A DNA stretch of 64,000 bases from Asterella californica (GCA_036924285.1 JAYKYS010000002.1:43601501-43665500); one strand, 5' to 3'; shown: positions 43,671 to 55,345, counted from the first letter of the stretch. A program made the numbers and translations. The notes: a model not told the origin generated them from the letters alone.

Positions 43671-46600
43671 AGCTAGGATTCTCGCCTGATCCAGTAGAGC
43701 ATGAAGCTTTATCCACTAGCTTCTTAGGGTTGACTTCATGTGGATCAGTGTGTTATAGGAAGGTTGAGAATCTGAAGAGGTTTGAGAGGCAACATGTGAA
43801 GTATGTACAGCAATCTTTGTGGGATAGTGGAGAGTTAGCAAGAGATGAATACATATCTGGAGTGTTTGAAGAGCAGTATTTGGTAGATACTATAGGGGAG
43901 TTGAAATCTATAGTAGAAAGTTCTATAGACGATGTAGATAGAGTGGTGAGAGTGAGCTCCAAGGAGCTTTATGATGTAATTGATAAGTTTATAGATCGAC
44001 AAGAGGTGTATGTGGAGACCAAGTATAAGTCAGTGGCAAAGAAAGTCAAACCAGTGGCTTTGCCTTTACCACTCGATTACAATCAGAAGATGGAGCAAGT
44101 TGCACGAGAACCGACGCTCAGAGGACCGAGAAGAATTGGGCACCAGTTCACAGAAACAACACTGAAGGAGCTGAAGATTGGAGGTGATGGATTTCTTACC
44201 GAGCAAGAGAAGAAGAGCTTCAGGGAGATGCTATCTAGGCATGGTAAGGCGTTTGCGTTTGAGTCACATGAAGTAGGATGTGTAGATCCAAGTGTAGTTG
44301 CACCTATGGTAATCTTTACTATACCGCATGTGCCTTGGAATCTACGTCCTATCCCTGTGCCTAGAGCTCATCTGCCAAAGCTGATAGACTTGCTCAATGA
44401 GAGGATTAGGATGGGTATCTTGGAACCGTCTATAGCTCCCTATTCTAGCAGATGGTTTACTGTTCCGAAGAAGAGTGGAGCTTTGAGGTTTATCCAAGAT
44501 ATGCAGCCAGTTAACAAGGTGACTATCAGGAATATGGGTATAGGACCTATTGTAGACGAGTTTGCAGAGGCTTTTGCTGGTCGTGCTATCTATTCCATGG
44601 GAGACTTATATTCAGGTTATGATCAGTTTCAGTTATCCTCTGAGAGTAGAGACTTGACTACAATGAGGACACCTTTGGGGTTACTAAGGATGTGCACCTT
44701 GCCACAAGGTGCTACCAATTCTGTAGCGCATATGATGAATGACATGAACAAAGTTTTGAGGGACTTCATTCCTGAAAAAACTATGCCATTCCTTGATGAT
44801 GTGCCGATCAAAGGGTGTGCTGAGGAGGAGAAGAATGAGGTAAAAGATCAGAGGGGGTGCCGTAAGTTTGTAGCAGATCACATAGCTGATTGTGATAAGA
44901 TACTGAGTCGACTGGAGGAGGTTCATTTGACTTTATCAGGAGCCAAGTCTGTGTTTGGAGTACAAGAGGTGTTAATAGTGGGGCACCTATGTGGATCTTA
45001 TGGTCGAAAACCTTGTCCAAACAAGGTTGACGCCATTCGAAAGATGAAGGAGACGTGTGGATCGGTTACTGAGGTGAGAAGATTTCTAGGTGCATGTGTG
45101 TTTTATCATATATGGATTCCACACTTTGCACATGTAGCAGATCCGTTGTACAAGTTGCTGAGGAAGGGGCAAAGATTTCAGTGGCAAGAGGAGCAAAGCG
45201 AGTCTATGAGGAAGTTGAAAGATCTTTTGGCTTCACCACCAACTCTACGGAAGGTAACATATGAGTTGGGCAGATCTGTTATCCTTACTGTTGATACTAG
45301 TCCTATTGGCATTGGATGGGCTATAGGACAGGATGATGAGGATGGAAATAGATATGTGGTGCGTTTTGGAGCTAAGGTGTTAAGTTCACGGCAGAGAGAC
45401 TACCCTCAGGTCAAGAGAGAGCTATGGGGAGTAGTTACTGCGATGAAGAGTGATAAGGAATACTTGATAGGAGCACATGTGGTTGTGGAGACAGATTGTT
45501 TACCTCTCTTGGGAATGATCACTAGCTGTACAACTCCAGATATTGCTATGTTGAGGTGGATAGCATATATCAAGTCCTTGAACCCAGAGTTTAGACATAT
45601 TGCAGGGAAGGACAATCCTGTGGCAGATATGTTATCAAGGGCTAGGTATTACGATGAGAAAGAAATGATAGATGATCAAGAGGATGTGGGAACAGAGTTC
45701 TATTCTAGTGCTCTTGCTAGAAGAGATAGAAGTTGTTTTGCAGCCTCGTTGGAGTTTTTTGAGGAAACTATGTATGATGGCGAGTGGTTGGATCTTGGGC
45801 GCTATTTGAGTTCACTGGAAAGGCAAGAAGGCTGGTCTGATGCAGATTTCAAGAGGATCCGTAGAATAGCTTATGGTTACTTTTTACATGGAGGACATCT
45901 ATGGAAGCGCCCTAAGCTACAAGGAGGTGTACCGCAACGGGTGGTATGTGACTTGGAATTGCAGCAGAAGCTGATCAAGGAGTTCCATGAGAGTTTATGG
46001 GCCGGTCATAGAGGAGTTTGGGCTACATTTGCCAAGATGAAGGAGAAGTATTGGTGGAAGGGTATGTATAAGGATGTAGTACAGTTTGTTTCATCCTGTA
46101 TACCCTGCCAGATGTATTCCAACGTACGTCATCGTGATGGATTGCATCCTACTTATCCTTTAGCCATTCATTACAAATGGGTAGTTGATCTGGTAACTAT
46201 GCCATTTGGACTTGGACAAATGAGGTATCTAGTCTTGGCTAGAGAAGATCTATCTAACCAAGTCGAAGGTCGTGCTCTGAGGACGAAGACCACTGCTAGT
46301 GTCTGCCGCTTTCTACTTGAAGATGTTATTTGTAGGTATGGGTGTGTGGGAAAGATCACTGCAGATAGGGGTGAGCTGGATGCACAAGAAGCAGTTGAGT
46401 TCTTCAAGCGATTGGGAATCAAGTTGGCGTTAACCACTGCTTACAATCCTGAAGGGAATGGCAAGAGCGAAAGAGGTCATCCGCCAATCATCAAAGCTTT
46501 GGTAAAAGCTTGCAAGGGTAAGATCCGTGAATGGCCTAGACTGCTACCATTTGCTTTGTGGGCAGATCGTACAACTCATAGTACCGTTACAGGTTACATG

Positions 46601-47134
46601 CCAGCAGAGTTGATACTAGGGCAAAAACCTGTGATGCCGATTGAGGAGGTTGTGCCTACTTGGAATGTTTTGCCATGGGAAGATGGTAGAAGTACGGAGG
46701 ATCTTCTTGCATTAAGGATCCAGCAGTTAGAACGAAGACCTGAGGATGTTGCCAAAGCTGTGGAAAGGTTAAAGACTGCTAGAGAGAGAAATAAAGGCAG
46801 ATTTGATAGAACGCATAGATTACGACCCAAACCAGTTAAGGAAGGTGATTGGGTGTTAGTCTATGATAGTAGTCTTGATAATCAGCATAGCGCTATCAGA
46901 AAGTTTTCCAAGAGATGGTTCGGACCTTATGTGGTGTTAGAAGTTTATGATAATGCCACATACTCTTTGAGAGAGTTAGATGGTGCAGTGCTCAAGATAC
47001 CAGTCGCAGGGAAGAGAATCAAGCTCTTTAGGAGGAGAGGGGAGGACCAGAACGTTGCAGAGTTTACGGAGGATGAAGCTGAAGATCCAATGCAGGTTGA
47101 AGATGAGTTTGAAGCCGAAGCTGAAGAGTCTTGA
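43622..47134 (+). CDS. pol: E5 Pol (RT, RNase H, integrase)
   Basis: An intact polymerase-integrase ORF, open in the -1 frame from 43622; counted from the TTG at 43730 it has 1134 residues. The N-terminal 150 or so residues form the clade-specific region (SGVFEEQYLVDTIGELKSI, VRVSSKELYDVIDKFI). RT has SRWFTVPKKSGALRFIQDMQPVN and the FLDD box at residues 354-357. RNase H has ILTVDTSPIGIGWAIGQDD and GKDNPVADMLSRARYY. Integrase has the finger FHESLWAGHRG to CIPCQ, VVDLVTM, ITADRGELDAQEA, NPEGNGKSERGH and RWFGPYVVLEVYDNATYSLRELDG. The acidic tail ends EAEAEES. It could provide enzyme if made from another template, but its own gag has a stop. Confidence 0.93.
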   Translation, partial: GFWQSTIEERDFNGTVELGFSPDPVEHEALSTSFLGLTSCGSVCYRKVENLKRFERQHVKYVQQSLWDSGELARDEYISGVFEEQYLVDTIGELKSIVESSIDDVDRVVRVSSKELYDVIDKFIDRQEVYVETKYKSVAKKVKPVALPLPLDYNQKMEQVAREPTLRGPRRIGHQFTETTLKELKIGGDGFLTEQEKKSFREMLSRHGKAFAFESHEVGCVDPSVVAPMVIFTIPHVPWNLRPIPVPRAHLPKLIDLLNERIRMGILEPSIAPYSSRWFTVPKKSGALRFIQDMQPVNKVTIRNMGIGPIVDEFAEAFAGRAIYSMGDLYSGYDQFQLSSESRDLTTMRTPLGLLRMCTLPQGATNSVAHMMNDMNKVLRDFIPEKTMPFLDDVPIKGCAEEEKNEVKDQRGCRKFVADHIADCDKILSRLEEVHLTLSGAKSVFGVQEVLIVGHLCGSYGRKPCPNKVDAIRKMKETCGSVTEVRRFLGACVFYHIWIPHFAHVADPLYKLLRKGQRFQWQEEQSESMRKLKDLLASPPTLRKVTYELGRSVILTVDTSPIGIGWAIGQDDEDGNRYVVRFGAKVLSSRQRDYPQVKRELWGVVTAMKSDKEYLIGAHVVVETDCLPLLGMITSCTTPDIAMLRWIAYIKSLNPEFRHIAGKDNPVADMLSRARYYDEKEMIDDQEDVGTEFYSSALARRDRSCFAASLEFFEETMYDGEWLDLGRYLSSLERQEGWSDADFKRIRRIAYGYFLHGGHLWKRPKLQGGVPQRVVCDLELQQKLIKEFHESLWAGHRGVWATFAKMKEKYWWKGMYKDVVQFVSSCIPCQMYSNVRHRDGLHPTYPLAIHYKWVVDLVTMPFGLGQMRYLVLAREDLSNQVEGRALRTKTTASVCRFLLEDVICRYGCVGKITADRGELDAQEAVEFFKRLGIKLALTTAYNPEGNGKSERGHPPIIKALVKACKGKIREWPRLLPFALWADRTTHSTVTGYMPAELILGQKPVMPIEEVVPTWNVLPWEDGRSTEDLLALRIQQLERRPEDVAKAVERLKTARERNKGRFDRTHRLRPKPVKEGDWVLVYDSSLDNQHSAIRKFSKRWFGPYVVLEVYDNATYSLRELDGAVLKIPVAGKRIKLFRRRGEDQNVAEFTEDEAEDPMQVEDEFEAEAEES

Positions 47135-47168
47135 TCTGGATGGCACATACCGGAGGATGTGCAGGTTC

Positions 47169-47180
47169 AGAGGGGGTGGA
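47169..47180 (+). promoter_or_regulatory. E5 polypurine tract
   Basis: AGAGGGGGTGGA abuts the 3' LTR, as in the other members of the clade. Confidence 0.85.
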
Positions 47181-48553
47181 TGTCGCGCTACTTGGCGGCT
47201 ACATGTTATATTTCTACTCCGACGCTTGAGTTTAGTAGTTCTAGAAGTTAGCTTATATTACTTCTAGTCCTTTATGTATATGTTTGACACCTTTGCATAC
47301 GGTGTTAACACTATTTTGAGTCCTAGTAGGCTGATAGTATGTTAGTTATCTTGTTCAAGCATTTGTGCGCTTGTGCAAGTGACTTCTTACTTGTCTATGA
47401 CGTTCAATGTACATAACTTAGGGTTTCCATGCTGATAGGGGTTTGAGCTCATGGGTTGTACTTACTTGTCGCCCATGCACGCTTTCTAGCTAATTTAAGT
47501 TATTTTTCAGGGCTATGTGTCATTTTAGGTAGTTTAAGTTTTACGCTGGCACTCTAGGGGGCTTGACGTGGTAGCCTATGAGTGTAGAAAAGTTACCAGG
47601 TAGTTTAAGGCACAAAAGGACAGTCAAGTGGAGCTATGAACTCCCATTGGTCCATTTTTGTCTTTTGTGAAACTCTAAGTTTAGAAACAGAGCTCTAGAG
47701 GAGAGTTCGAACACTTGGTGAGGGATCTTCGAAATCTGAGAACACAGGAAGAGAGAGCTCGTCGTGCCAAGCACTGTCAGTGAAATTTTTGCTCGATTTG
47801 GATCAATAAACAAGGAGTTATGCCCAATTGAAGTTCGGATTGTGCCAAAACTGCATCACTTTTGTTGATTTTAGGGTTTTCGGTGCCAATTGCAGCAGAA
47901 TTGAGGAAATCACTTCAAAACTTCGTGGTTGCGTTCACTGTCAGGAGGGCTACGACTGTCCAAAAAGTTTCGTATCATTTGAGTAATTGAGTAATTCAGG
48001 GCGGCCGCTGAAGCAGAGGGGGTCTGAAAAGCTCTTAATCTAGAGCAGCGACTTTAGAGAAGGAGATCTGGAGTTCTACAAACATTCAGGAGTCCCAACT
48101 TCACAGGGATGTTCAGCATCCTGTAGACTTCAAATACTGTGAGAAGATTTGAAATTCATCGAGCCAATTCTCTGTTCTATGTCTGAATAGCTGTCTAGGT
48201 ACCAGAAATTACCATAATTCTCTTATTCAGAACTTTTCTGTTCATATCTCCGTGTCAGAATTTGATCTCAGGTTGAAACTTCGTCTGTGAGTTCAGTAGT
48301 ACCTCATTTGCATGTAGGGGAAGTTTAGAGGTCTAAACCTTCATAGTTTTCCTCTCTTTGAGTGTCAAAGTTCACCGCTTAAGCCTATTACTACCAGTGA
48401 GACCTAAATTTCGCTTTTTGAGCATATCAGAGGATCCTACACTCCTGTGTGAGTGTTTATAGCTCCTGTTGTGACCTGAAAGCCAACCTCTTGAGTAAAC
48501 AACCACAGCCAGAAGCCCGGCGCTTTCCTAGGTAGACGGATCACACTCCGACA
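47181..48553 (+). repeat. E5 3' LTR
   Basis: A 1373-bp LTR, the same length as the 5' LTR, ending CTCCGACA, followed by the duplicated ACGT and the continuation of E4 gag. Confidence 0.95.
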
Positions 48554-49137
48554 ACGTGAGGTTTGAAGATGAGGTGGAAGCATCTCAGAAGAGCCATTAT
48601 TCTCACAACCATTGGGCGAGAGCAACCACAGAGACCTTAGTGAAGCTGGGAGATCTAGAGGAACCTGTGGTGGCATTGATTGATCACGGCTCAGAGATTA
48701 ATCTGATGTCTAAGGAGCTGTACAAGCGTGGGAGGTGGCCCATAGACACCGACCATGGATGGCTTATCCGCGCTGCCAATAACCAGAGAGGAGAACTCTA
48801 TGGTGCTTGCCCCAACATCAAGGTAACTGTGGGTGACATCAGTGATGTTCAGAATTTCTTTGTGCAAGACATGTCAACCTATCCTATCATTCTAGGGCAG
48901 CCTTACATTACTGCTGTTAGAATGGAGACACGAGTTATGGATGATGGTTCAGCCTATGCTAGGATACGTAGTAGAGACTGCAAAAGAGCTGTTCAGTTTT
49001 TGACTGTTGCTGCAGAACATGAGAGGAATCGTGATAGCTTGAGAGACCGTCCACTACCTAAGATTACTCAGGAGTTTAGAGAGTCTAGGGGTTTTGGTAG
49101 AGTACCATTGAAGAGCGAGACTTCAACGGTACAGTAG
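48554..49137 (+). pseudogene. gag: E4 Gag, second part (protease)
   Basis: E4 gag resumes after E5 with the duplicated ACGT: RFEDEVEASQKSHYSHNHWARATTETLVKLG. The protease motif ALIDHGSEINLM and ILGQPYI are intact, and the frame ends at 49137 with STVQ*. It is nearly identical to the corresponding part of E5. Confidence 0.93.
49089..49095 (+). promoter_or_regulatory. E4 candidate -1 frameshift site
   Basis: GGGTTTT is placed as in E5, but two codons later the -1 frame has TAG where E5 has CAG, so this copy could not complete the shift into pol. Confidence 0.65.
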
Positions 49138-52100
49138 AGATAGGATTCTCGCCTAATCCAGTAAAGCAGGAAGCTTTATCCACTAGCTTCTTGGGATTGA
49201 CATCATGTGGATCAGTATGTTATAGGAAGGTTGAGAATCTGAAGAGGTTTGAGAGGCAACATGTGAAGTATGTACAGCAGTCTTTGTGGGATAGTGGAGA
49301 GTTAGCAGGAGATGACTACATATCTGGAGTGTTTGAAGAGCAGTATTTGGTAGATACTATAGGGGAGTTGAAATCTATATTAGAAAGCTCTACAGATGAT
49401 GTAGATAGAGTGGTGAGAGTGAGCTTCAAGGAGCTTTATGATGTAATTGATAAGTTTATAGATCGGCAAGAGGTGTATGTGGAGACCAAATACAAGTCAG
49501 TGGCAAAGAAAGTCAAACCAGTGGCTTTGCCTTTACCACTCGATTACAATCAGAAGATGGAGCAAGCTGCACGAGAACCGACGCTCAAAGGACCGAGAAG
49601 AATTGGGCACCAGTTCACAGAGACAACACTGAAGGAGCTGAGGATTGGAGGTGATGGATTTCTTACTGAGCAAGAGAAGAAGAGCTTCAGGGAGATGCTA
49701 TCTAGGCATGGTAAGGCGTTTGCGTTTGAGTCACATGAAGTAGGATGTGTAGATCCAAGTGTAGTTGCACTTATGGTAATATTTACTATACCGCATGTGC
49801 CTTGGAATCTACGTCTTATCCCTGTACCTAGAGCTCATCTACCAAAGTTGATAGACTTGCTCAATGAGAGGATTAGGATGGGTATCTTGGAACCATCTAT
49901 AGCTCCCTACTCTAGCAGATGGTTTACTGTTCCGAAGAAGAGTGGAGCTTTGAGATTCATTCAAGATATGCAGCCAGTTAACAAGGTGACTATCAGGAAT
50001 ATGGGTATAGGACCTATTGTAGACGAGTTTGTAGAGGCTTTTGCTGGTCGTGCTATCTATTCAATGGGAGACTTATATTCAGGTTACGATCAGTTTCAGT
50101 TATCCTCTGAGAGTAGAGACTTGACTACAATGAGGACACCTTTGGGGTTACTAAGGATGTGCACCTTGCCACAAGGTGCTACCAATTCTGTAGCACATAT
50201 GATGAATGGCATGAATAAAGTTTTGAGGGATTTCATTCCTGAAAAAACTATGCCATTCCTTGATGATGTGCCGATCAAAGGGTGTGCTGAGGAGGAGAAG
50301 AATGAGGTAATGGATCAGAGGGGGTGCCGTAAGTTTGTTGCAGATCACATAGCTGACTGTGATAAGATATTGAGTCGACAGGAGGAGGTTCATTTGACTT
50401 TATCAGGAGCAAAGTCTGTATTTGGAGAACAGGAGGTGTTAATAGTGGGGCACCTATGTGGATCTTATGGTCGGAAACCTTGTCCGAACAAGGTTGATGT
50501 CATTCGAACGATGAAAGAAACATGTGGGTCAGTTACCGAGGTGAGAAGATTTCTAGGTGCATGTGTGTTTTATCATATATGGATTCCACACTTTGCTCAT
50601 GTAGCAGATCCGTTGTACAAGCTGCTGAGGAAGGGGCAAAGATTTCAGTGGCAAGAGGAGCAAAGCGAGGCTATGAGGAAGTTGAAGGATCTTTTGGCTT
50701 CACCACCAACTCTACGGAAGGTAACATATGAGTTGGGCAGATCTGTTATCCTTACTGTTGATACTAGTCCTATTGGCATTGGATGGGCTATAGGACAAGA
50801 TGATCAGGAAGGAAATAGATATGTGGTGCGTTTTGGTGCTAAGGTATTAAGTTTACGGCAGAGAGACTACCCTCAGGTCAAGAGAGAGCTATGGGGAGTA
50901 GTTACTGCGATGAAGAGTGATAAGGAATACTTGATATGAGCACCTGTGGTTGTGGAGACAGATTGTTTACCTCTCTTAGGAATGATCACTAGCTGTACAA
51001 CTCCAGATATTGCCATGTCGAGGTGGATAGCATATATCAAGTCCTTGAACCCAGAGTTTAGACATATTGTAGGAAAAGACAATCCTGTGGCAGATATGTT
51101 ATCAAGGGCTAGGTATTACGATGAGAAAGAAATGATAGATGATCAGGAGGATGTGGGAACAGAGTTCTATTCTAGTGCTCTTGCTAGAAGAGATAGAAGC
51201 TATTTTGCAGCCTCGTTGGAGTTTTTTGAGGAAACTATGTATGATGGCGAGTGGTTGGATCTTGGACGCTATTTGAGTTCACTGGAAAGGCAAGAAGGCC
51301 GGTCTGATGCAGATTTCAAGAGGATCCGTAGAATAGCTTATGGTTACTTTTTACATGGAGGACATCTATGGAAGCGCCCTAAGCTACAAGGAGGTATACC
51401 GCAACGAGTGGTATGTGACTTGGAATTGCAGCAGAAGCTGATCAAGGAGTTCCATGAGAGTTTATGGGCCGGTCATAGAGGAGTTTGGGCTACATTTGCC
51501 AAGATGAAGGAGAAGTATTGGTGGAAGGGTATGTATAAGGATGTAGTACAGTTTGTTTCATCCTGTATACCCTGCCAGATGTATTCCAACGTACGTCATC
51601 GTGATGGATTGCATCCTACTTATCCTTTAGCCATTCATTACAAATGGGTAGTTGATCTGGTAACTATGCCATTTGGACTTGGACAAATGAGGTATCTAGT
51701 CTTGGCTAGAGAAGATCTATCTAACCAAGTTGAAGGCCGTGCCTTGAGGACGAAGACCACTGCTAGTGTCTGCCGCTTTCTACTTGAAGATGTTATTTGT
51801 AGATATGGGTGTGTGGGAAAGATCACTACAGATAGGGGTGAGCTGGATTCACAAGAAGCAGTTGAGTTCTTCAAGCGATTGGGAATCAAGTTGGCGTTAA
51901 CCACTGCTTACAATCCTGAAGGGAATGGTAAGAGCGAAAGAGGTCATCCGCCAATCATCAAAGCTTTGGTAAAAGCTTGCAAGGGTAAGATCCGTGAATG
52001 GCCTAGACTGCTACCGTTTGCTTTATGGGCAGACCGTACAACTCATAGTACCGTTACAGGTTACATGTCAGCAGAATTGATACTAGGACAGAAACCTGTG

Positions 52101-52601
52101 ATGCCGATTGAGGAGGTTGTGTCTACTTGGAATGTTTTGCCATGGGAAGATGGTAGAAGTACGGAGGATCTTCTTGCATTAAGGATCCAGCAGTTAGAAC
52201 AAAGACCTGAGGATGTTGCCAAAGCTGTGGAAAGGTTGAAGACTGCTAGAGAGAGAAACAAAGGCAGATTTGATAGAACGCATAGATTACGACCCAAACC
52301 AGTTAAAGAAGGTGATTGGGTGTTAGTCTATGATAGTAGTCTTGGTAATCAGCATAGCACTATCAGAAAGTTCTCCAAGAGATGGTTTGGACCTTATGTG
52401 GTGTTAGAAGTTTATGATAATACCACATACTCCTTGAGAGAGTTAGATGGTGCAGTGCTCAAGGTACCAGTCGCAGGAAAGAGAATCAAGCTCTTTAGAA
52501 GGAGAGGAGAGGATTGGAACGTTGCAGAGTTTACAGAGGATGAAGCTGAAGATTCAATGCAGGTTGAAGATGAGTTTGAAGCCGAAGCTGAAGAGTCTTG
52601 A
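49089..52601 (+). pseudogene. pol: E4 Pol with nonsense codons
   Basis: Pol of E4, nearly identical to that of E5. Frame stops are a TAG just downstream of the slippery site and TGA at 50937-50939, where E5 has GGA (EYLIGAHV). RT (FLDD), RNase H (ILTVDTSPIGIGW), the integrase finger, ITTDRGELDSQEA, NPEGNGKSERGH and GPYVV are otherwise present. In integrase the E5 sequence TADRG is TTDRG here. The damage fits the older age implied by the LTRs. Confidence 0.92.
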
Positions 52602-52635
52602 TCTGGATGGCACATACCAGAGGATGTGCAGGTTC

Positions 52636-52647
52636 AGAGGGGGTGGA
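52636..52647 (+). promoter_or_regulatory. E4 polypurine tract
   Basis: AGAGGGGGTGGA precedes the 3' LTR of E4. Confidence 0.85.
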
Positions 52648-53922
52648 TGTCGCGCTACTTGGCGGTTACATGTTATATTTCTACTCCGACGCTTGAGTTT
52701 AGTAGTTCTAAAAGTTAGCTTATATTACTTCTAGTCGTTTATGTATGACACTTTTGCATACGGTGTTAACACTATTTTGAGTCTTAGTAGGTTGATTACC
52801 ATGTTGATAGGGCTTAAGCTCATGGGTTGTATTTGCGTGTCGCCCATGCACGCTTTCTAGCTGATTTAAGTTATTTTTCGGGGCTGCGTGTTGTTTTAAG
52901 TAATTTAAGTTTTACGCTGGCACTCTAGGGGCTTGACGTGGTAGCCTATGAGAAAAACTAAGTTGCCACGTGGTTTAGGGTACTAAAGGACAACCAAGTG
53001 GAGCTATGAACTCCCATTGGTCCATTTTTGTCTTTTGTTAAACTCTAAATTTAGAAACAGAGCTCTAGAGTGGAGTTCGAGCATTTGGTGAGGGATCTTC
53101 GAAATCGGAGAGCACAGGGAGAGAGGTCTCGTCATGCCAAGCACTTCCAGTGAAAATTTCGATCGATTTGAGTCAATAAAGACGGAGTTATGAGCAATTG
53201 AAGTTCGGATTGTGCTAGAATTGAATCATTTTGGTTGGATTTAGGGTTTTCAGTGTCACTCGCAGCAGATTTGAGGAAATTGCTTCAAAACTTCGAGGTT
53301 GTGTTCTCCGCCAGCAGGTCTACGATTTCACAAAAAGTTTCATATCGATTGAGCAACTGAGTAATTCAGGGCGGCCGCTGAAGCTGAGGGGGTCTGAAAA
53401 ACTCTTAATCTAGAGCAGCGACTTCAGAGGAGGAGATCTACAGTTCTGTGTACATTCAGGAGTCCCAACTTCACAAGGATGTTCAGCACCCTGTAGACTG
53501 CAAATCCTGTAAGAAACTTCGAAATTGATCGAGCCAAACTCCTGTTATAGGTTGAAATAGCCAGCTAGGTACCAGAAATTGCCGTAGTTTTCTTGCTCAA
53601 AACTTTTCTGTTCATATCTCCGTGTCAGAATTTGATCTCAGGCTGAAATTTCGTCTGTGAGTTCAGTAGTACCTCATTTGCATGTAGGGGAAGTTTAGAG
53701 GTCTAAACCTTCATAGTTTTCCTCTCCGTGAGTGTCAAAGTTCACCGCCGAATCCTATTACTGCCAGCTAGACCTGAATTTCGCCTTCTGGGTATATTAC
53801 TAGATCTTACACATCTGTGTGAGTGTTTATAGCCCTATTGTGACCTGAAAGCCAACCTCTTGAGTGAACAACCACAGCCAGAAGCCCGACGCTTTCCTAG
53901 GTAGACGGATTACACTCCGACA
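52648..53922 (+). repeat. E4 3' LTR
   Basis: A 1275-bp LTR with about ten differences from the 5' LTR, including a 2-bp indel near the matching position 37623. It ends CTCCGACA and is followed by ACAT, the altered target duplicate. Confidence 0.94.
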
Positions 53923-54384
53923 ACATTCTGACATGGAGTGTGTTATCTTGGGAAGACAATCTGACTAGAGAAGAGATTCTTGCTATTCGAATTAGGCACT
54001 AAGAGAGAAGACTTGAGGATATCCAAGTTACTTTGGATAGGCTGCGAGAAGCACGGTCGAAGAACAAGGTCAGATTTGATCAGCGACATCGTTTGAGACC
54101 TAAGGAAATCAAGGAAGGTGATTGGACGTTAGTCTATGACAACCAACATAGTGCACTCCGGAAGTTTTCCAGAAGATGGTTTGGTCCGTATGTGATGAAA
54201 AAAGTTCATGACAACGCAACTTACACCCTGTAAGGGTGTAAGTTGCGTGGCAGGTAAACGTTTCAAGATCTTCAAAAAGAGAGATGAGGAGGTCGATCTA
54301 GCAGATATCTTGACAGAGTTTTGGTTTGAGAATGAGGATTATGCAGAAGAGCTTGAAGATGAGGTTGTCTACAATGAGAAGTAG
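53923..54384 (+). pseudogene. E0 pol fragment 4 (integrase C-terminus)
   Basis: E0 pol resumes after E4: LTWSVLSWEDNLTREEILAIRI, then LREARSKNKVRFDQRHRLRPKEIKEGDW and RRWFGPYVMKKVHDNATYTL. The segment expected next (RELDGTLLKLP) is missing and replaced by a perfect inverted copy of the preceding 16 bases. Reading resumes with VAGKRFKIFKKR and an acidic tail ending VVYNEK* at 54384. One TAA lies near 54000. The GPY motif identifies this as the integrase C-terminal region. Confidence 0.93.
54214..54248 (+). repeat. Perfect inverted repeat, 16-bp arms
   Basis: The arm ACGCAACTTACACCCT is followed by the loop GTA and the exact reverse complement. It replaces about 33 coding bases that other copies keep, so it is a local rearrangement, probably by template switching, and not an ancestral element part. 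Confidence 0.9.
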
Positions 54385-54458
54385 GACGACAAGAAGAGGT
54401 GCGTGCCGGTCCACTCCTTGGGTGGTATCTCTGGTGCATACCAGAGGATGACAGGTTT

Positions 54459-54470
54459 AGAGAGGGTGGA
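54459..54470 (+). promoter_or_regulatory. E0 polypurine tract
   Basis: AGAGAGGGTGGA lies directly before the E0 3' LTR. The upstream CATACCAGAGGATGACAGG also matches the other clade members. Confidence 0.8.
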
Positions 54471-54554
54471 TGTCGTGTCGTGGACCGTCTTCTATCTGAA
54501 AATCTATTCTGATGTTTATCATTATCGCTCCAAAGACGCTCATGGGGCTAAAAA

Positions 54555-55345
54555 TGAGACTTTTTGCACAACTTTTGATCTTCACTTTCATTACATCGTT
54601 GGGTAGAGTTTGTTGTCAGCTTCCCATGGACACTTTGCTATTTCATTTGGACGCCTAGTGGAGAAGTTACAAGACTCAAAAGATGGATAAAACAAGCTGG
54701 GCCTCAGCTTACGGACCTTTGGCACGACTTCGGATCTTCACTTTCATCGCATCAATGGGTAGAGCTCGTTGTCAACTTTCCCTAGGCACTTTGTCTACTT
54801 CAGTTGGACGCCTAGTGGAGAAGTTATGAGATTCGAAAGATGGGTAAAACAAGCTAAGCCCCAGCTTACGGGCTTTTGGCACGACTTCGGATCTTCGCTT
54901 TCATCGCATCAATGGATAGAGCTCATTGTCAACTTTCCCTAGGCACTTTGTCTACTTCAGTTGGACGCCTAGTGGAGAAGTTACGAGACGAAAGATGGGT
55001 AGAACAAGCTAAGCCTCAGCTTACGGACTTTTGACACAACTTCGGATCTTCACTTTCGTCGCATCAATGGGTAGAGCTTGTTGTCAGCTTTCCCTAGGCA
55101 CTTTGTCTACTTCAGTTGGACGCCTAGTGGAGAAGTTACGAGATTCAAAAGATGGGTAAAACAAGCTAGGCCTCAGCTTACGAGCTTTTGGCACGACTTC
55201 GGATCTTCACTTTCATCACATCAATGGATAGAGCTCATTGTCAGCTTTCCCTATGCACTTTGTCTACTTCAGTTGGACGCTTAGTAGAGAAATTATGAGA
55301 CTCGGAAGAAGAGAAAATCAAGCTAGGCCTTAGTTTACTTTTGCT
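54555..55345 (+). repeat. 156-bp tandem array in E0 LTR
   Basis: About five units of 155-157 bp. Matching points (GTAGAG or ATAGAG before the TTGTCA segment) fall at 54603, 54759, 54916, 55071 and 55228. Units share the segments GGCACTTTGTCTACTTCAGT and TTGGCACGACTTCGGATCTT and are diverged by several percent. Confidence 0.9.

Larger units (their letters stand above)
39849..48553 (+). mobile_element. E5: Ty3/gypsy LTR retrotransposon, near-intact
   Basis: This 8705-bp plus-strand element is inserted in the gag of E4. Both LTRs are 1373 bp with about one difference seen, so the insertion is very recent. Ends are TGTC and GACA. Target duplication is ACGT (39845-39848 and 48554-48557). The empty site can be read in the gag of E5 itself (near 43085, CAGCACGTGAGG). 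Pol is intact, and gag has one nonsense codon. Confidence 0.96.
36721..53922 (+). mobile_element. E4: Ty3/gypsy LTR retrotransposon, interrupted by E5
   Basis: This plus-strand element is inserted in the integrase region of E0. LTRs are 1273 and 1275 bp with about 10 differences, so it is older than E5. Target duplication is ACGT on the left (36717-36720) and ACAT on the right (53923-53926), a single CpG-to-CpA change. Gag and pol are close relatives of E5, but the LTR body is closer to that of E3. Defects: a 14-bp deletion in gag, a TAG just after the frameshift site, a TGA in pol, and E5 itself. Without E5 and its duplicated ACGT it is about 8.5 kb. Confidence 0.94.

Noticed and set aside
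47181..48553. Reading the middle LTR as the 3' end of E4, making E4 and E5 a tandem pair sharing an LTR
   Set aside because: E4 gag resumes in frame at 48554 after a duplicated ACGT, and E4 has its own diverged LTRs at 36721 and 52648, so E5 is a nested insertion.
54555..55345. Possible CRISPR-like array
   Set aside because: Units are 156-bp head-to-tail repeats with no spacers, inside a eukaryotic LTR.
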